From a virus: DNA of 40,313 bases. A model generated the notes under the pieces. It made no database searches. It was given only the letters and a program-made list of their open reading frames with translations, and was not told the origin of the DNA. A program made the position numbers and the translations under genes. Positions 14,281 through 22,546 of this stretch are shown here, piece by piece. Position 1 is the first letter of the stretch, and each line of letters opens with the position of its first letter. The stretch is taken from positions 1-40,313 of the IMG/VR virus record IMGVR_UViG_3300036985_001336; one strand, written 5' to 3'.

Positions 14281-16090
14281 TCTAGGCGCTCAGAATATAA
14301 ACTTTGATCTTGAGCCGTGTGATTTGCCAGCGAATACCTTAACGTCTGGCACTAACTATAAACTGTTAAATGGTAAGATTAGAGCTACCAATATGTCGTA
14401 CACTTTGGCGACTCCATCCGCTAACTTCAAGGCTGGTCTTATCATGTCAGTGCTTGGTGAGAGTGGTAACTTCTATCTGCTTCTTGGGCAAAATAGTCCT
14501 TCTGGTCTGCAAGTTGCTTGGGTTTATAATGGCACAACATGGACCGATATATCGCAAGTGGGAGCCTATACAGGAATAGATGTTGGTGATGAACTACTGT
14601 GGACAGGGTGCTTGTTGGGTAATATCCCCATCGTCAACAATGTTCAAGACTATCCTGCCTATTGGTCGCCTCAACAAACTGCACAAAAACTCCAGCCACT
14701 CAATTTTGGGGCTTCATTTACGCTGGCCATAACAAATTATATTGGTGCAGGGACAACAACTGTTAAAGGTACAGTTGCGTCAACTGCTGGCTATTCAATA
14801 GGGGATATTCTCACAATATCAGGCGCAACTGGAACAGAGCAAGTTAAACTAAATGGCGTATGGTCTATTGCTAGTATACCAACAGGAACTACATTTACTT
14901 TTGTAGTCACAACGTCTGTTGCTGTTGGCACATTAACCACAACACTAGGTACAACAACTAAATCTGGTGAGACTTGGCAAGCACACGGACTCAAGGCCAA
15001 AGTAGTACGCTCTCACAAGAACTTCCTGTTCGCACTTAACCTCCAGCAATCGTCAACCGTCTTAGCCACTAGTTACCGCTGGTCACACCCTGCCGATATT
15101 AACGGTCTGCCTTACACATGGGATGAAACAGACTTAGCAGCTATTGCTGGTATAGCAAGTGTCGGTGGGGATATGGGTGACCTAGTTGATGGTATGACAT
15201 TGCGTGATAATTTCATGCTGTACTCACAACGAGGCATTAGCGTCCTTTCTTATGTTGGTGGGGAGTTTGTGTGGGCTAGGAATGTCTTAACCACTAGCTA
15301 TGGGTTGCTGGCTAAGAACTGTATAGTTGAAAGCAAAGGTTATCATTACTTTTTGTCAACTGGTGACATCTTAAAAACAGATGGGAACTCAATAGTATCG
15401 GTATTACATAACAAGATGCAGACGCAACTAGTGGGTAACATTGACCCCACTTATTATATGAACTCGTTTGCTTACTCTAATCCTATTACTGAAGAAATAT
15501 GGATTTGTGTTCCACAAGTAGGCAACACACTCCCTAATATCGCTTTTGTTATTAATACTCAAGATGATTTGGTGTCAATGCGGAGTATCCCTAACACAAC
15601 AACTGGTCTAGCGTTTGGCCCGAACTTACAAGTACCGATCCTATGGAGTAATGTCTTCGGCAACTGGGATGAAAATGCTAAAAACTGGGCATATGATCCA
15701 ACCTCTATCTTCTCACGGACTATCGTATCAACGAACAACGTCAATAGTGCGATTATCTCTTTAGAGTTAGATGATGCGACTACTATCCAAAATACCCTGC
15801 TTGAACGCTTAAGCTTTCCGGTAGAGGGGCAGGAAGTGGTAACGACTACGCAGAGTGTTTTTCCACATATTGTTTCACAAGAGCCTGTATTGATTCAACT
15901 GGGTTCACAACAGTTTGTAGCAGGGCCAATAGCGTGGAAAGCACCTGTTTCATTTGACCCCAATACCATGCGTAAGGTAGACATTCGGACAACAGGAAAG
16001 CTACTCTCATGGCGTATTTATTCAACGGGTACGTTACCTTTCACCTTGACTGGACTCGACATTCAGTATGTCGTTAATGGGGTTAGATAA
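14258..16090 (+). CDS. Tail hub/nozzle protein (P22 gp10 / T7 gp12-like)
   Basis: 610 aa. The start at 14258 follows the G7 tract (14247-14253). The centre and C-terminal half carry strand pairs typical of the propeller-containing podoviral tail hub: MTLRDNFMLYSQRGISVLSYVG, then SYGLLAKNCIVESKGYHYFLSTGDI, and YMNSFAYSNPITEEIWICVP. Residues about 150-240 are a Thr/Gly-rich insertion (TISGATGTEQVKLNGVW) resembling an Ig-like or fibre domain, probably an acquired decoration. It would sit under the adaptor and close the tail channel. T7 gp12 or P22 gp10 equivalence is structural inference. Alternative: a large fibre-binding hub without gating function. Confidence 0.68.
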   Translation: MTVLKLNSLGAQNINFDLEPCDLPANTLTSGTNYKLLNGKIRATNMSYTLATPSANFKAGLIMSVLGESGNFYLLLGQNSPSGLQVAWVYNGTTWTDISQVGAYTGIDVGDELLWTGCLLGNIPIVNNVQDYPAYWSPQQTAQKLQPLNFGASFTLAITNYIGAGTTTVKGTVASTAGYSIGDILTISGATGTEQVKLNGVWSIASIPTGTTFTFVVTTSVAVGTLTTTLGTTTKSGETWQAHGLKAKVVRSHKNFLFALNLQQSSTVLATSYRWSHPADINGLPYTWDETDLAAIAGIASVGGDMGDLVDGMTLRDNFMLYSQRGISVLSYVGGEFVWARNVLTTSYGLLAKNCIVESKGYHYFLSTGDILKTDGNSIVSVLHNKMQTQLVGNIDPTYYMNSFAYSNPITEEIWICVPQVGNTLPNIAFVINTQDDLVSMRSIPNTTTGLAFGPNLQVPILWSNVFGNWDENAKNWAYDPTSIFSRTIVSTNNVNSAIISLELDDATTIQNTLLERLSFPVEGQEVVTTTQSVFPHIVSQEPVLIQLGSQQFVAGPIAWKAPVSFDPNTMRKVDIRTTGKLLSWRIYSTGTLPFTLTGLDIQYVVNGVR

Positions 16091-16794
16091 TGGAACAACC
16101 TCCAGCTAATACCGATACTCAGTTAACTGAATACCTGTTTAGACAGCTTTCAATACTTGAAAACAAGTCTTTGCAGTTAGGTAATTTAGAAATATTAACT
16201 GCACTACCAAATAAACCTTCAATAGGTAAAGTTTACTATTTTGCTAATGCTATTTTACCTACTATTGTTGCAGAAGGGGCTTATGTCTATAGGTCAACTG
16301 GTTGGAGTTCTATAACGTTAGGAGTTCCATACGGGGCCTTTCATGACACAACAACACAGACTGCAATAGGGGCAACAGTTACTGCTGTAACGTTAAATTC
16401 TACTGATTTGTCAAATGGCATATCAATCGGAAGTCCTACTTCAAGAATAGTTATTAGTATAGCAGGAATATATAATATTCAGTTTAGTATGCAGTTATCA
16501 AATGCATCAGCACATGATGATGATATAACAATATGGTTTAGAAAAAATGGTGTTGATATATCTAACTCAGCAAGTTTAGCCAGTGTTCCATCTAAGCATG
16601 GGTCAACTAATGGGCACGCAATTTTAACTGTAAACCTATTGGTTAATGCTGCCACTAATGACTATTTTGAGTTATACTGGACTACAGACGTAGGAACTTC
16701 ATCAATATTAACCTATCCTGCATCTGCAATAGCACCTATTCACCCACAGAGTCCTTCTGTGATAGTAACAGTAACACTTGTGTCAATAGTATGA
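16090..16794 (+). CDS. C1q/TNF-like jelly-roll fibre protein (234 aa)
   Basis: It shares one base with the preceding stop. Residues 1-30 (TQLTEYLFRQLSILENKSL) form a short helical stalk. From about 75, GAFHDTTTQTAIGATVTAVTLNSTDLSNGISIGSPTSRI followed by IAGIYNIQFSMQLSNA, DITIWFRKNGVDI and VPSKHGSTNGHAILTV is the C1q-like beta jelly roll common in marine and freshwater phage virions. Such domains trimerise and bind host surface ligands. It is the last fibre-like gene before the internal virion proteins. Confidence 0.78.
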   Translation: MEQPPANTDTQLTEYLFRQLSILENKSLQLGNLEILTALPNKPSIGKVYYFANAILPTIVAEGAYVYRSTGWSSITLGVPYGAFHDTTTQTAIGATVTAVTLNSTDLSNGISIGSPTSRIVISIAGIYNIQFSMQLSNASAHDDDITIWFRKNGVDISNSASLASVPSKHGSTNGHAILTVNLLVNAATNDYFELYWTTDVGTSSILTYPASAIAPIHPQSPSVIVTVTLVSIV

Positions 16795-17219
16795 GTTTAA
16801 AAGTACAGGCGATCCATACCAATTACGTCAACCAAACATGGCCTTATGTCGAACACTTTATCGAGTCGGCTTTATCGTATTCCGCTGGTGACTATGACAC
16901 AGCCGAGATCAAGGTCATGCTAACACAAGGCAACTGGCAACTGATTATTGCAACTGACGAGAGTGAAAAGGTGCATGGCGCTCTGGTTGTTTCGTACTTC
17001 AATCGACCCACTAACCGTGTGGCTTTCGTAGTCGCTATTGGCGGTAAGTGTGTCTCTAATCGCAATACTTGGGGGCAGTTTGAGGACATTATTAGACAAA
17101 ATGGTGCAACTTATCTGGAGGGTTCAGGTCGTGAGTCAATCATCCGACTATGGAACCGTTACGGTATGACACAGAAATATGTAGTAACAGGTAAATCACT
17201 CAATAAATTAGGAGAATAG
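16791..17219 (+). CDS. GNAT-like acetyltransferase-fold protein (142 aa)
   Basis: It overlaps the fibre stop by 4 bases (ATGA). VNQTWPYVEHFIESAL, LTQGNWQLIIATDES, VHGALVVSYFNRPTNRVAFVVAIGG and GATYLEGSGRESIIRLWNRYGM follow the helix-strand order of the small GNAT-like proteins found in the structural modules of many podoviruses. The usual acetyl-CoA pyrophosphate loop (Q/RxxGxG/A) is not clear, so catalysis is doubtful. A virion or assembly role, such as modification of fibre proteins, is possible. Good family feel, uncertain function. Confidence 0.65.
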   Translation: MSLKVQAIHTNYVNQTWPYVEHFIESALSYSAGDYDTAEIKVMLTQGNWQLIIATDESEKVHGALVVSYFNRPTNRVAFVVAIGGKCVSNRNTWGQFEDIIRQNGATYLEGSGRESIIRLWNRYGMTQKYVVTGKSLNKLGE

Positions 17220-17220
17220 T

Positions 17221-18060
17221 ATGTCTGGTGGCGGTAATTACTCAGAAAGTTCAGCAAACAACCAAAGTAATTTTAAACAAAAAATACCCAAATGGCAGTC
17301 TGACGCACTTACTCAAATGTACAATGCAGCAGCAGGTACTTACGGTAATGTTGGAAACACCATCAATCAGCAGATGGGTGGGGCGCAAGATTACATTAAT
17401 CGAACCAATCAGTCGGCAATGCCTGAATGGCAAAACCAGTTAGGTGGTGGTGTATATCAAGGCATGGATAATGCCAATAGACTTTCTAACTCACTTCAAC
17501 AGTCTTTAAATAGTCCAACTGCAACTAGTCAGATATATGGCCAAATGATGGGCGGCAATGGCAATAACTATGCTGATGCGATGAAAGCTGGTTATGCTGC
17601 TGATGCTAATAGAGCAGCTGCTAATATGTTATCTACTCTTGATGCAAGGGCAGTAGCCTCTGGTATGAGTGGTGGTTCAAGGCATGGTGTCGCAACGTCT
17701 CAAGGCATGTACGACATTAACAGCAATCTGCAAAAGAACCTTGCAGATATTGGTTACAACACGTTTGATAAAGACTTAAACAACAAGCTCAATATTGCTC
17801 AACAAGCTGACTCTGGTACGCTGGCACGTCAACAGATGATGTCTGGCATGTTAGGACAACAACAAGGCGTACAAACAGGTGCATTAAACGCTGGTGGACA
17901 AATGCAGAATCTAGGCATGGGATCGTTTGCACCTACGATGATGCCTTGGCAGAACATGAGTAATTACGCTAATTCTATTGGCTCACCAACGGTACTTAGC
18001 TCAGGCTCTAGCTCTGGAAATAGTAGTGCGATGGGCATGGGCGCTGGTGGTGGCAAGTAA
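17221..18060 (+). CDS. Internal virion / ejection protein A (279 aa)
   Basis: Gly, Asn, Gln, Ala and Met-rich, with few charged patches: SGGGNYSESSANNQSNFKQ at the start, a helical middle (AAANMLSTLDARAVASGMSGGSRHGVATS), and a Ser/Gly tail. The mid-region ASGMSGGSRHG.A..QG..D...N...NLADIGY..FD pattern is one I know from podoviral ejection or tail-core proteins encoded between tail hub and large internal proteins. It would be packaged inside the head and ejected to build the DNA channel. No enzymatic motif. Confidence 0.65.
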   Translation: MSGGGNYSESSANNQSNFKQKIPKWQSDALTQMYNAAAGTYGNVGNTINQQMGGAQDYINRTNQSAMPEWQNQLGGGVYQGMDNANRLSNSLQQSLNSPTATSQIYGQMMGGNGNNYADAMKAGYAADANRAAANMLSTLDARAVASGMSGGSRHGVATSQGMYDINSNLQKNLADIGYNTFDKDLNNKLNIAQQADSGTLARQQMMSGMLGQQQGVQTGALNAGGQMQNLGMGSFAPTMMPWQNMSNYANSIGSPTVLSSGSSSGNSSAMGMGAGGGK

Positions 18061-18830
18061 TGAAAAGAGTTTATGTATTGACCTACTGTAAAGATATACA
18101 ACAGCTATATGGCGCAATGCTTGTATTCGACACTATTCGTGTGGGGTTTCCAACTGCTGAAATTATAGTAGTTGATAATAACAGTATTTCTGATGCGGTT
18201 ATAGAAATAGAGAAAGCAGCAGATAAAGTTAATGCCAAATTTATTAAGTTAGAAAAGGAAGTATTCCATCATGAGTATTTGCGTTTTATTTTAAACTCTG
18301 AAAATGATGAGGCTCAAATATATATTATTGATCCTGATGTCATTTTTTGGGAAAACGTAGAAACATTTACTACCAATAAATTGATGGCTGGAAGATTAAT
18401 ACCTGAGTTCTTTGATGCTTATACTGACGTCTTGACTAAAGCAAGAATACACACATCATTTTTACATATTCCTTCTGTAAGTCTGCTAAGAGATCAGATA
18501 AATATAATAGAGAATAAATATAGAGCTGACCTTATTAAGTATATAACGCTTAAAACAAATGATGAGTGGGCGATGTGGGATACTTTTGCACAAGTTTTTG
18601 AGTGCTTGCATAGTGATATTGAAGTATTTACAGAAGAAAAGAACGAATGTTTTGAACATATATTTTGTGGCAGCCATCTGAATCTACTAGCAAAAAGGCA
18701 TTACCATACAAGGATGCACGATATACATCGCTTATCTGTTGAAAACCCAGAAGAACTCAAAGGTATATGGAAAGAACAGCACGAATTCTTTTTATCAACA
18801 ATGACTGAGGGAAGCAAAAGTGGAAAATGA
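18060..18830 (+). CDS. Glycosyltransferase-like protein (GT-A fold) in the virion operon
   Basis: 256 aa. The start overlaps the preceding stop (TAATGA). The N-terminus MKRVYVLTYCKDIQQLYGAM leads to IIVVDNNS (35-42), a GT2-type nucleotide-binding start, and IYIIDPDVIFWENV (87-100) with DPD as a DxD metal motif. C-terminal His-rich segments (HLNLLAKRHYHTRMHDIH) could be the acceptor or metal site. Codon use is more AT-rich than its flanking virion genes, which suggests later acquisition. It may glycosylate a virion protein or a host surface component. Family (GT2/GT-A) is likely, the substrate unknown. The 3' end overlaps the next gene by 11 bases. Confidence 0.7.
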   Translation: MKRVYVLTYCKDIQQLYGAMLVFDTIRVGFPTAEIIVVDNNSISDAVIEIEKAADKVNAKFIKLEKEVFHHEYLRFILNSENDEAQIYIIDPDVIFWENVETFTTNKLMAGRLIPEFFDAYTDVLTKARIHTSFLHIPSVSLLRDQINIIENKYRADLIKYITLKTNDEWAMWDTFAQVFECLHSDIEVFTEEKNECFEHIFCGSHLNLLAKRHYHTRMHDIHRLSVENPEELKGIWKEQHEFFLSTMTEGSKSGK

Positions 18831-19146
18831 AACAAGTTTAATGTCAATGTTATTGGGCATGTTTAACGGTGGAAATAGTAACGGGGGTGGTAAAGATCAG
18901 CAATATGCTAGTCAAAAGTATGCTACTCCACAAGACACCTCTGCTGGTTTAGTTGCAGGCCAACCTAATGACCCTATGTATAATCAGATGATGCAGCAGG
19001 CTATGCAAGGCCAACAAAATCAACAACAGCCACAAAAACAACCAATGACGGCTGCTGGAGTATTTCAAATGCCACAAATGCCTGGCGCAATTCATCCTAA
19101 TGCTAACTGGGATACTTTACTTAAAATGCTTTCTGGAGGTGGCTAA
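18820..19146 (+). CDS. Gln/Met/Gly-rich small virion protein (108 aa)
   Basis: Low-complexity protein with GGNSNGGGKDQQY, a PNDPMYNQMMQQAMQGQQNQQ stretch and an end NANWDTLLKMLSGGG. The composition matches the preceding ejection-type protein at 17221. It lies between the glycosyltransferase and the next internal protein with 11- and 1-base overlaps. Probably disordered inside the capsid or a chaperone for the ejection proteins. No motif for function. Confidence 0.6.
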   Translation: MENETSLMSMLLGMFNGGNSNGGGKDQQYASQKYATPQDTSAGLVAGQPNDPMYNQMMQQAMQGQQNQQQPQKQPMTAAGVFQMPQMPGAIHPNANWDTLLKMLSGGG

Positions 19147-20522
19147 TGGGCCTCACAATACAAGATTTATTAAGTGGTGATATTGTCAAACCACGAGTAA
19201 CTCCTCAAGACACCAACAATGGTCTTGGTTCAATGTTGGCATTCTTATCTCAAGGACAAAATCAACAAGCACCTACTTTACCTGCTCAACCAAACTATGC
19301 AGAAATGTATAAAGTTTCACCTGAAGAAAGAGCCGCAAGAGAAAAGCAGAAGGCGCACTTAGCATCCATGCAACAAATGAAGGAACTAATTGGTACGCCA
19401 GAAGTTGGCTATAGAGAAAGTGCCGATCCATTGAGTAGTCATAATATAATTACTCAAAAAGGTTCTGGCTATCTGCAAAATGGTGACAGAAATGAACTTG
19501 CTACTAGAATGATGGGATTAGACAATCCTACATTGCAACAAGCTGGTGCTGGTATATTTGATAGATTAATACCAACTGCCACCAAGGCAGGAGTTGGTGT
19601 TATACCGTTTGGTTCAACTCATGAACAAGACCAAGATACTGGTACTTGGTGGTGGATAACTCCAGATGGTGATAGAATAAGAGATATGTCAGCCATGACT
19701 CAAAATCAACAGTATATACAAGACCCTGAGCAAGTTAAAACTATTGCTACTGCCAAGATAGCACCAACTATACAAGAAGTCACATTGCCCAGTGGTGCAC
19801 AGCAAAAGATGACTGCCGAAGAGTTATTAGACCTTAGAAAAAGAGGTGTCGAGTCTAGAAAAATTGCTACAGATAATTTTAATAATGGTAGTATTGATAG
19901 GCCAATGTTTGATTCTATGATAAATGATATTGACCAGTGGGACCCTAGTGGTCAGACTTCGTACGATAAAGAACTAAATACTGATAGAGCAAAAAATGAT
20001 GAGGCGTTTAGACTTGCTTCGTTAGATTTACCAGTAAAAAAAGATGATATAAAAAATATGCGCGATGATGTTACAGCTGCCATTGAAGATTTAAAAACTG
20101 GTGGCGGTCAAAAACAATTCTTACCTGGTGTTAATAGATGGTTAGATACCAATATTGTAAATGACCCTTCTGCAAATAGAGCTACACGTATACAAGGTAG
20201 TAAAACTTTAGAAGTACTTCATGCAATTGGTGGTAATGACTCTAACGCTGATTTACAATTTGCACAACTAATGAGTGGTCTTGACCCTTACTATACAGAT
20301 AAGAAAACGTTGGAAAGGAACTATAATAAGATATTAGCAGGTTTAGATATAGCAGATAAAGTACTAGATCGCAAATATAGTGGATATAGTGGTAAAGACT
20401 TTATGAATAATGCACCAGTTATAAATAGTAATAGTCCTGTAGAAGCAAAGCCAAATAGTAAACCAATCATTAAAGACCATAACGTGTATCTACAAACTAA
20501 GGGGATAACTAATGGACGATAA
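19146..20522 (+). CDS. Internal virion / ejection protein B (458 aa)
   Basis: Helical, Gln- and charge-rich protein. The N-terminus (TIQDLLSGDIVKPRVTPQDTNNGL) is similar in style to the preceding gene, which also has TPQDTSAGL, so the two may share a docking segment. The middle has GTWWWITPDGDRIRDMSAM (about 166-184) and long helices after 225. No transglycosylase Glu motif was found. Position and composition suggest a core/ejection protein. It overlaps its neighbours by 1 and 11 bases, indicating tight co-translation. Confidence 0.6.
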   Translation: MGLTIQDLLSGDIVKPRVTPQDTNNGLGSMLAFLSQGQNQQAPTLPAQPNYAEMYKVSPEERAAREKQKAHLASMQQMKELIGTPEVGYRESADPLSSHNIITQKGSGYLQNGDRNELATRMMGLDNPTLQQAGAGIFDRLIPTATKAGVGVIPFGSTHEQDQDTGTWWWITPDGDRIRDMSAMTQNQQYIQDPEQVKTIATAKIAPTIQEVTLPSGAQQKMTAEELLDLRKRGVESRKIATDNFNNGSIDRPMFDSMINDIDQWDPSGQTSYDKELNTDRAKNDEAFRLASLDLPVKKDDIKNMRDDVTAAIEDLKTGGGQKQFLPGVNRWLDTNIVNDPSANRATRIQGSKTLEVLHAIGGNDSNADLQFAQLMSGLDPYYTDKKTLERNYNKILAGLDIADKVLDRKYSGYSGKDFMNNAPVINSNSPVEAKPNSKPIIKDHNVYLQTKGITNGR

Positions 20523-22422
20523 TCTTCAGAAAGCCTTTGAATTAGCTCAACAGAATGGTGATGATGATCAAGCTATTGAGTTTGCCAAACAGATTCAGGC
20601 TCGCAATCAAGAGTTACCTGCACAACAAGTAGCACCTGTAGAACAACCTAGTGGTACTGTTGATAAGTTCTTTAAAAATCTTAGGCGTGTTCAAACTGAT
20701 ACATTTGACAAAATGTATGGTGTTAAAGAACCAGATAAAAACATGCTATTAGGCTTTTCTGGTAGAGGCGAAGAAGCTGCTGCAGGTGTTGCTGGTATGC
20801 TAGGTTTTCACTCTCAGCCATGGCAAGAGAAGATTGATAGGCAGAACCAATGGATGTCTGAAAATACTGGAACTGGTGTTGGTAAAGCAGCGGCAGATAT
20901 TGCTATGACAGTACCAGCAACGTATGCAGCACCAGAAGTTGTTGGTGGCGCGCTAATGAAGCCATTGGCTCAAATCGGACAAGATATGGGCCTAGCTGGT
21001 ATTACTGGCGCCATAACACATCCTGGTGATGCATGGGATAGGTTAAGTAATGGAGCCATTGACGCTGTGGGAGCTGGCGCATTTAGCACTGTAGGCCAAG
21101 TGGCAAAACCAGTTATAAAATATCTTGGTGGTGCTGCAAGAACTGTACATGATATATTTACTGACGCTGGCCATATGTCTAAACTTGCTGATTATGTTAG
21201 GCAGGCAGTGCCAGAGGATGCTATACAAACTGTAATATCTAATCTTGAAAACTATAAACAATTAATTCCTAGCAGTGTAAAAAGAGGAATTAATTATAAA
21301 CCAACTGCAGCTGAAGCAGGACAACATTATGGTTTAAATACTTTACAAGATTATTTTTCTAGTGTCAATCCTGGCCAATACATATCTAGGGAGTTAGACA
21401 ATATTGGTGCAGAAAGTAAACTAATGAATGCTATTGCAAATCCTAAAAAACTTGCTGAAAAGGTTGGATTTAGAACTGCTGTAACTGAACCATTGTATAC
21501 TGCAGCAAAACAAACTATGGTACCAGTAGATAAAGAGTTAGTGCAATTGCTTAAAAGACCAGAAATGCGTAAAGCAATAAACGAAGCTATTACCACGGGT
21601 GCTAATAATGGTATATCGCCTCCAACAAGAACTATGCTTAATCAAGTGTTAAGTGGTAAGAATGGTGCCACTATAAATGGTGACGCATTACATCATATTA
21701 AACTTGGTATTGATAGTATTATAAAAACTGCCAAAGACCCAAGAGCAAATTTAAACCAAAGAGCATTTCAAGATATAAGAAGTACGTTTGAAAATTGGCG
21801 AACAAAAAATATACCTGAATATGCTGAAGCACAATCTACTTTTCAAAGGTTGTCTAAACCAGTGAATAGAAGAAATGCAGCTCAAGCAATTATGGATAAA
21901 ACATATCCTCATGGTATAAATGACCCAGCAGCGTTACATAAAACTAATGAGTTAACACTTGGTGATATATTAGCCGATCCAGACGAGTTGGTAAAAAGTG
22001 GTACTGATTTTAGTGGTTCTACATTTGCCAATACATTTACAAATAGACAAAAAGATTTAATGTCTAATGTATCTGAAAGTCAAAGACGTAGAGCTGCGTC
22101 TGAATTAACTTCTGGTACTGGGTTCCAACATGAGGTTGGTGGCGGTATGGAGTCAAGAGGAGTTGGTGCTGTAGCACAAGCAGCTTCTGGCATACCTGGT
22201 ATATACCAAGGTGTTACAGCTAAGTTGTTGTCAGAGATGACTGGTCAAAATAGAGCAATACAATCAAGACTTGCTGATATACTATTAGACCCAAAACAAA
22301 CTGCCGCATTATTCAAAGTTGGTAAACGACCACATGCCATGGCCTTTATGGATAATAGCGTACTAAATAAAATACCTGGGTTGGTTGGATATTTATCATC
22401 AAATCAATTAATAAATCAATAG
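20512..22422 (+). CDS. Internal virion / ejection protein C (636 aa)
   Basis: The N-terminus (LQKAFELAQQNGDDDQAIEFAKQIQARNQ) is a short helical repeat common at the start of phage ejection proteins. Residues 80-220 are Gly/Ala-rich with hydrophobic helices (AAAGVAGMLGF, VGKAAADIAMTVPATYAAPEVVGGALM, AGITGAITHPGDAW), suited to membrane insertion after ejection. The rest is helical and basic. It is the largest internal protein and probably crosses the host envelope to form the DNA conduit. No peptidase or lysozyme motif was seen. Followed by the 70-bp element at 22457. Confidence 0.65.
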   Translation: MDDNLQKAFELAQQNGDDDQAIEFAKQIQARNQELPAQQVAPVEQPSGTVDKFFKNLRRVQTDTFDKMYGVKEPDKNMLLGFSGRGEEAAAGVAGMLGFHSQPWQEKIDRQNQWMSENTGTGVGKAAADIAMTVPATYAAPEVVGGALMKPLAQIGQDMGLAGITGAITHPGDAWDRLSNGAIDAVGAGAFSTVGQVAKPVIKYLGGAARTVHDIFTDAGHMSKLADYVRQAVPEDAIQTVISNLENYKQLIPSSVKRGINYKPTAAEAGQHYGLNTLQDYFSSVNPGQYISRELDNIGAESKLMNAIANPKKLAEKVGFRTAVTEPLYTAAKQTMVPVDKELVQLLKRPEMRKAINEAITTGANNGISPPTRTMLNQVLSGKNGATINGDALHHIKLGIDSIIKTAKDPRANLNQRAFQDIRSTFENWRTKNIPEYAEAQSTFQRLSKPVNRRNAAQAIMDKTYPHGINDPAALHKTNELTLGDILADPDELVKSGTDFSGSTFANTFTNRQKDLMSNVSESQRRRAASELTSGTGFQHEVGGGMESRGVGAVAQAASGIPGIYQGVTAKLLSEMTGQNRAIQSRLADILLDPKQTAALFKVGKRPHAMAFMDNSVLNKIPGLVGYLSSNQLINQ

Positions 22423-22456
22423 AATGATGATTAAATTGTCTCGAAAATCATTATTA

Positions 22457-22526
22457 GAGAAGAGAAAATATAAAATCTATAGATTGATATAGATAAAAAA
22501 TTATCTCTTCTTAAATCGAATATTTT
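22457..22526. repeat. Copy 1 of a 70-bp structured intergenic element
   Basis: Identical to 31252-31321 except for one T/C change. It has an outer stem AGAAGAGA / TCTCTTCT and an inner stem ATCTATA-GATTGA-TATAGAT, so it can form a two-part hairpin or cruciform. It lies between the ejection protein and the PcfJ-like gene (22423-22546). Not coding in any frame I could read. Confidence 0.9.
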
Positions 22527-22546
22527 TATTGCTATAAGGTACTAAC

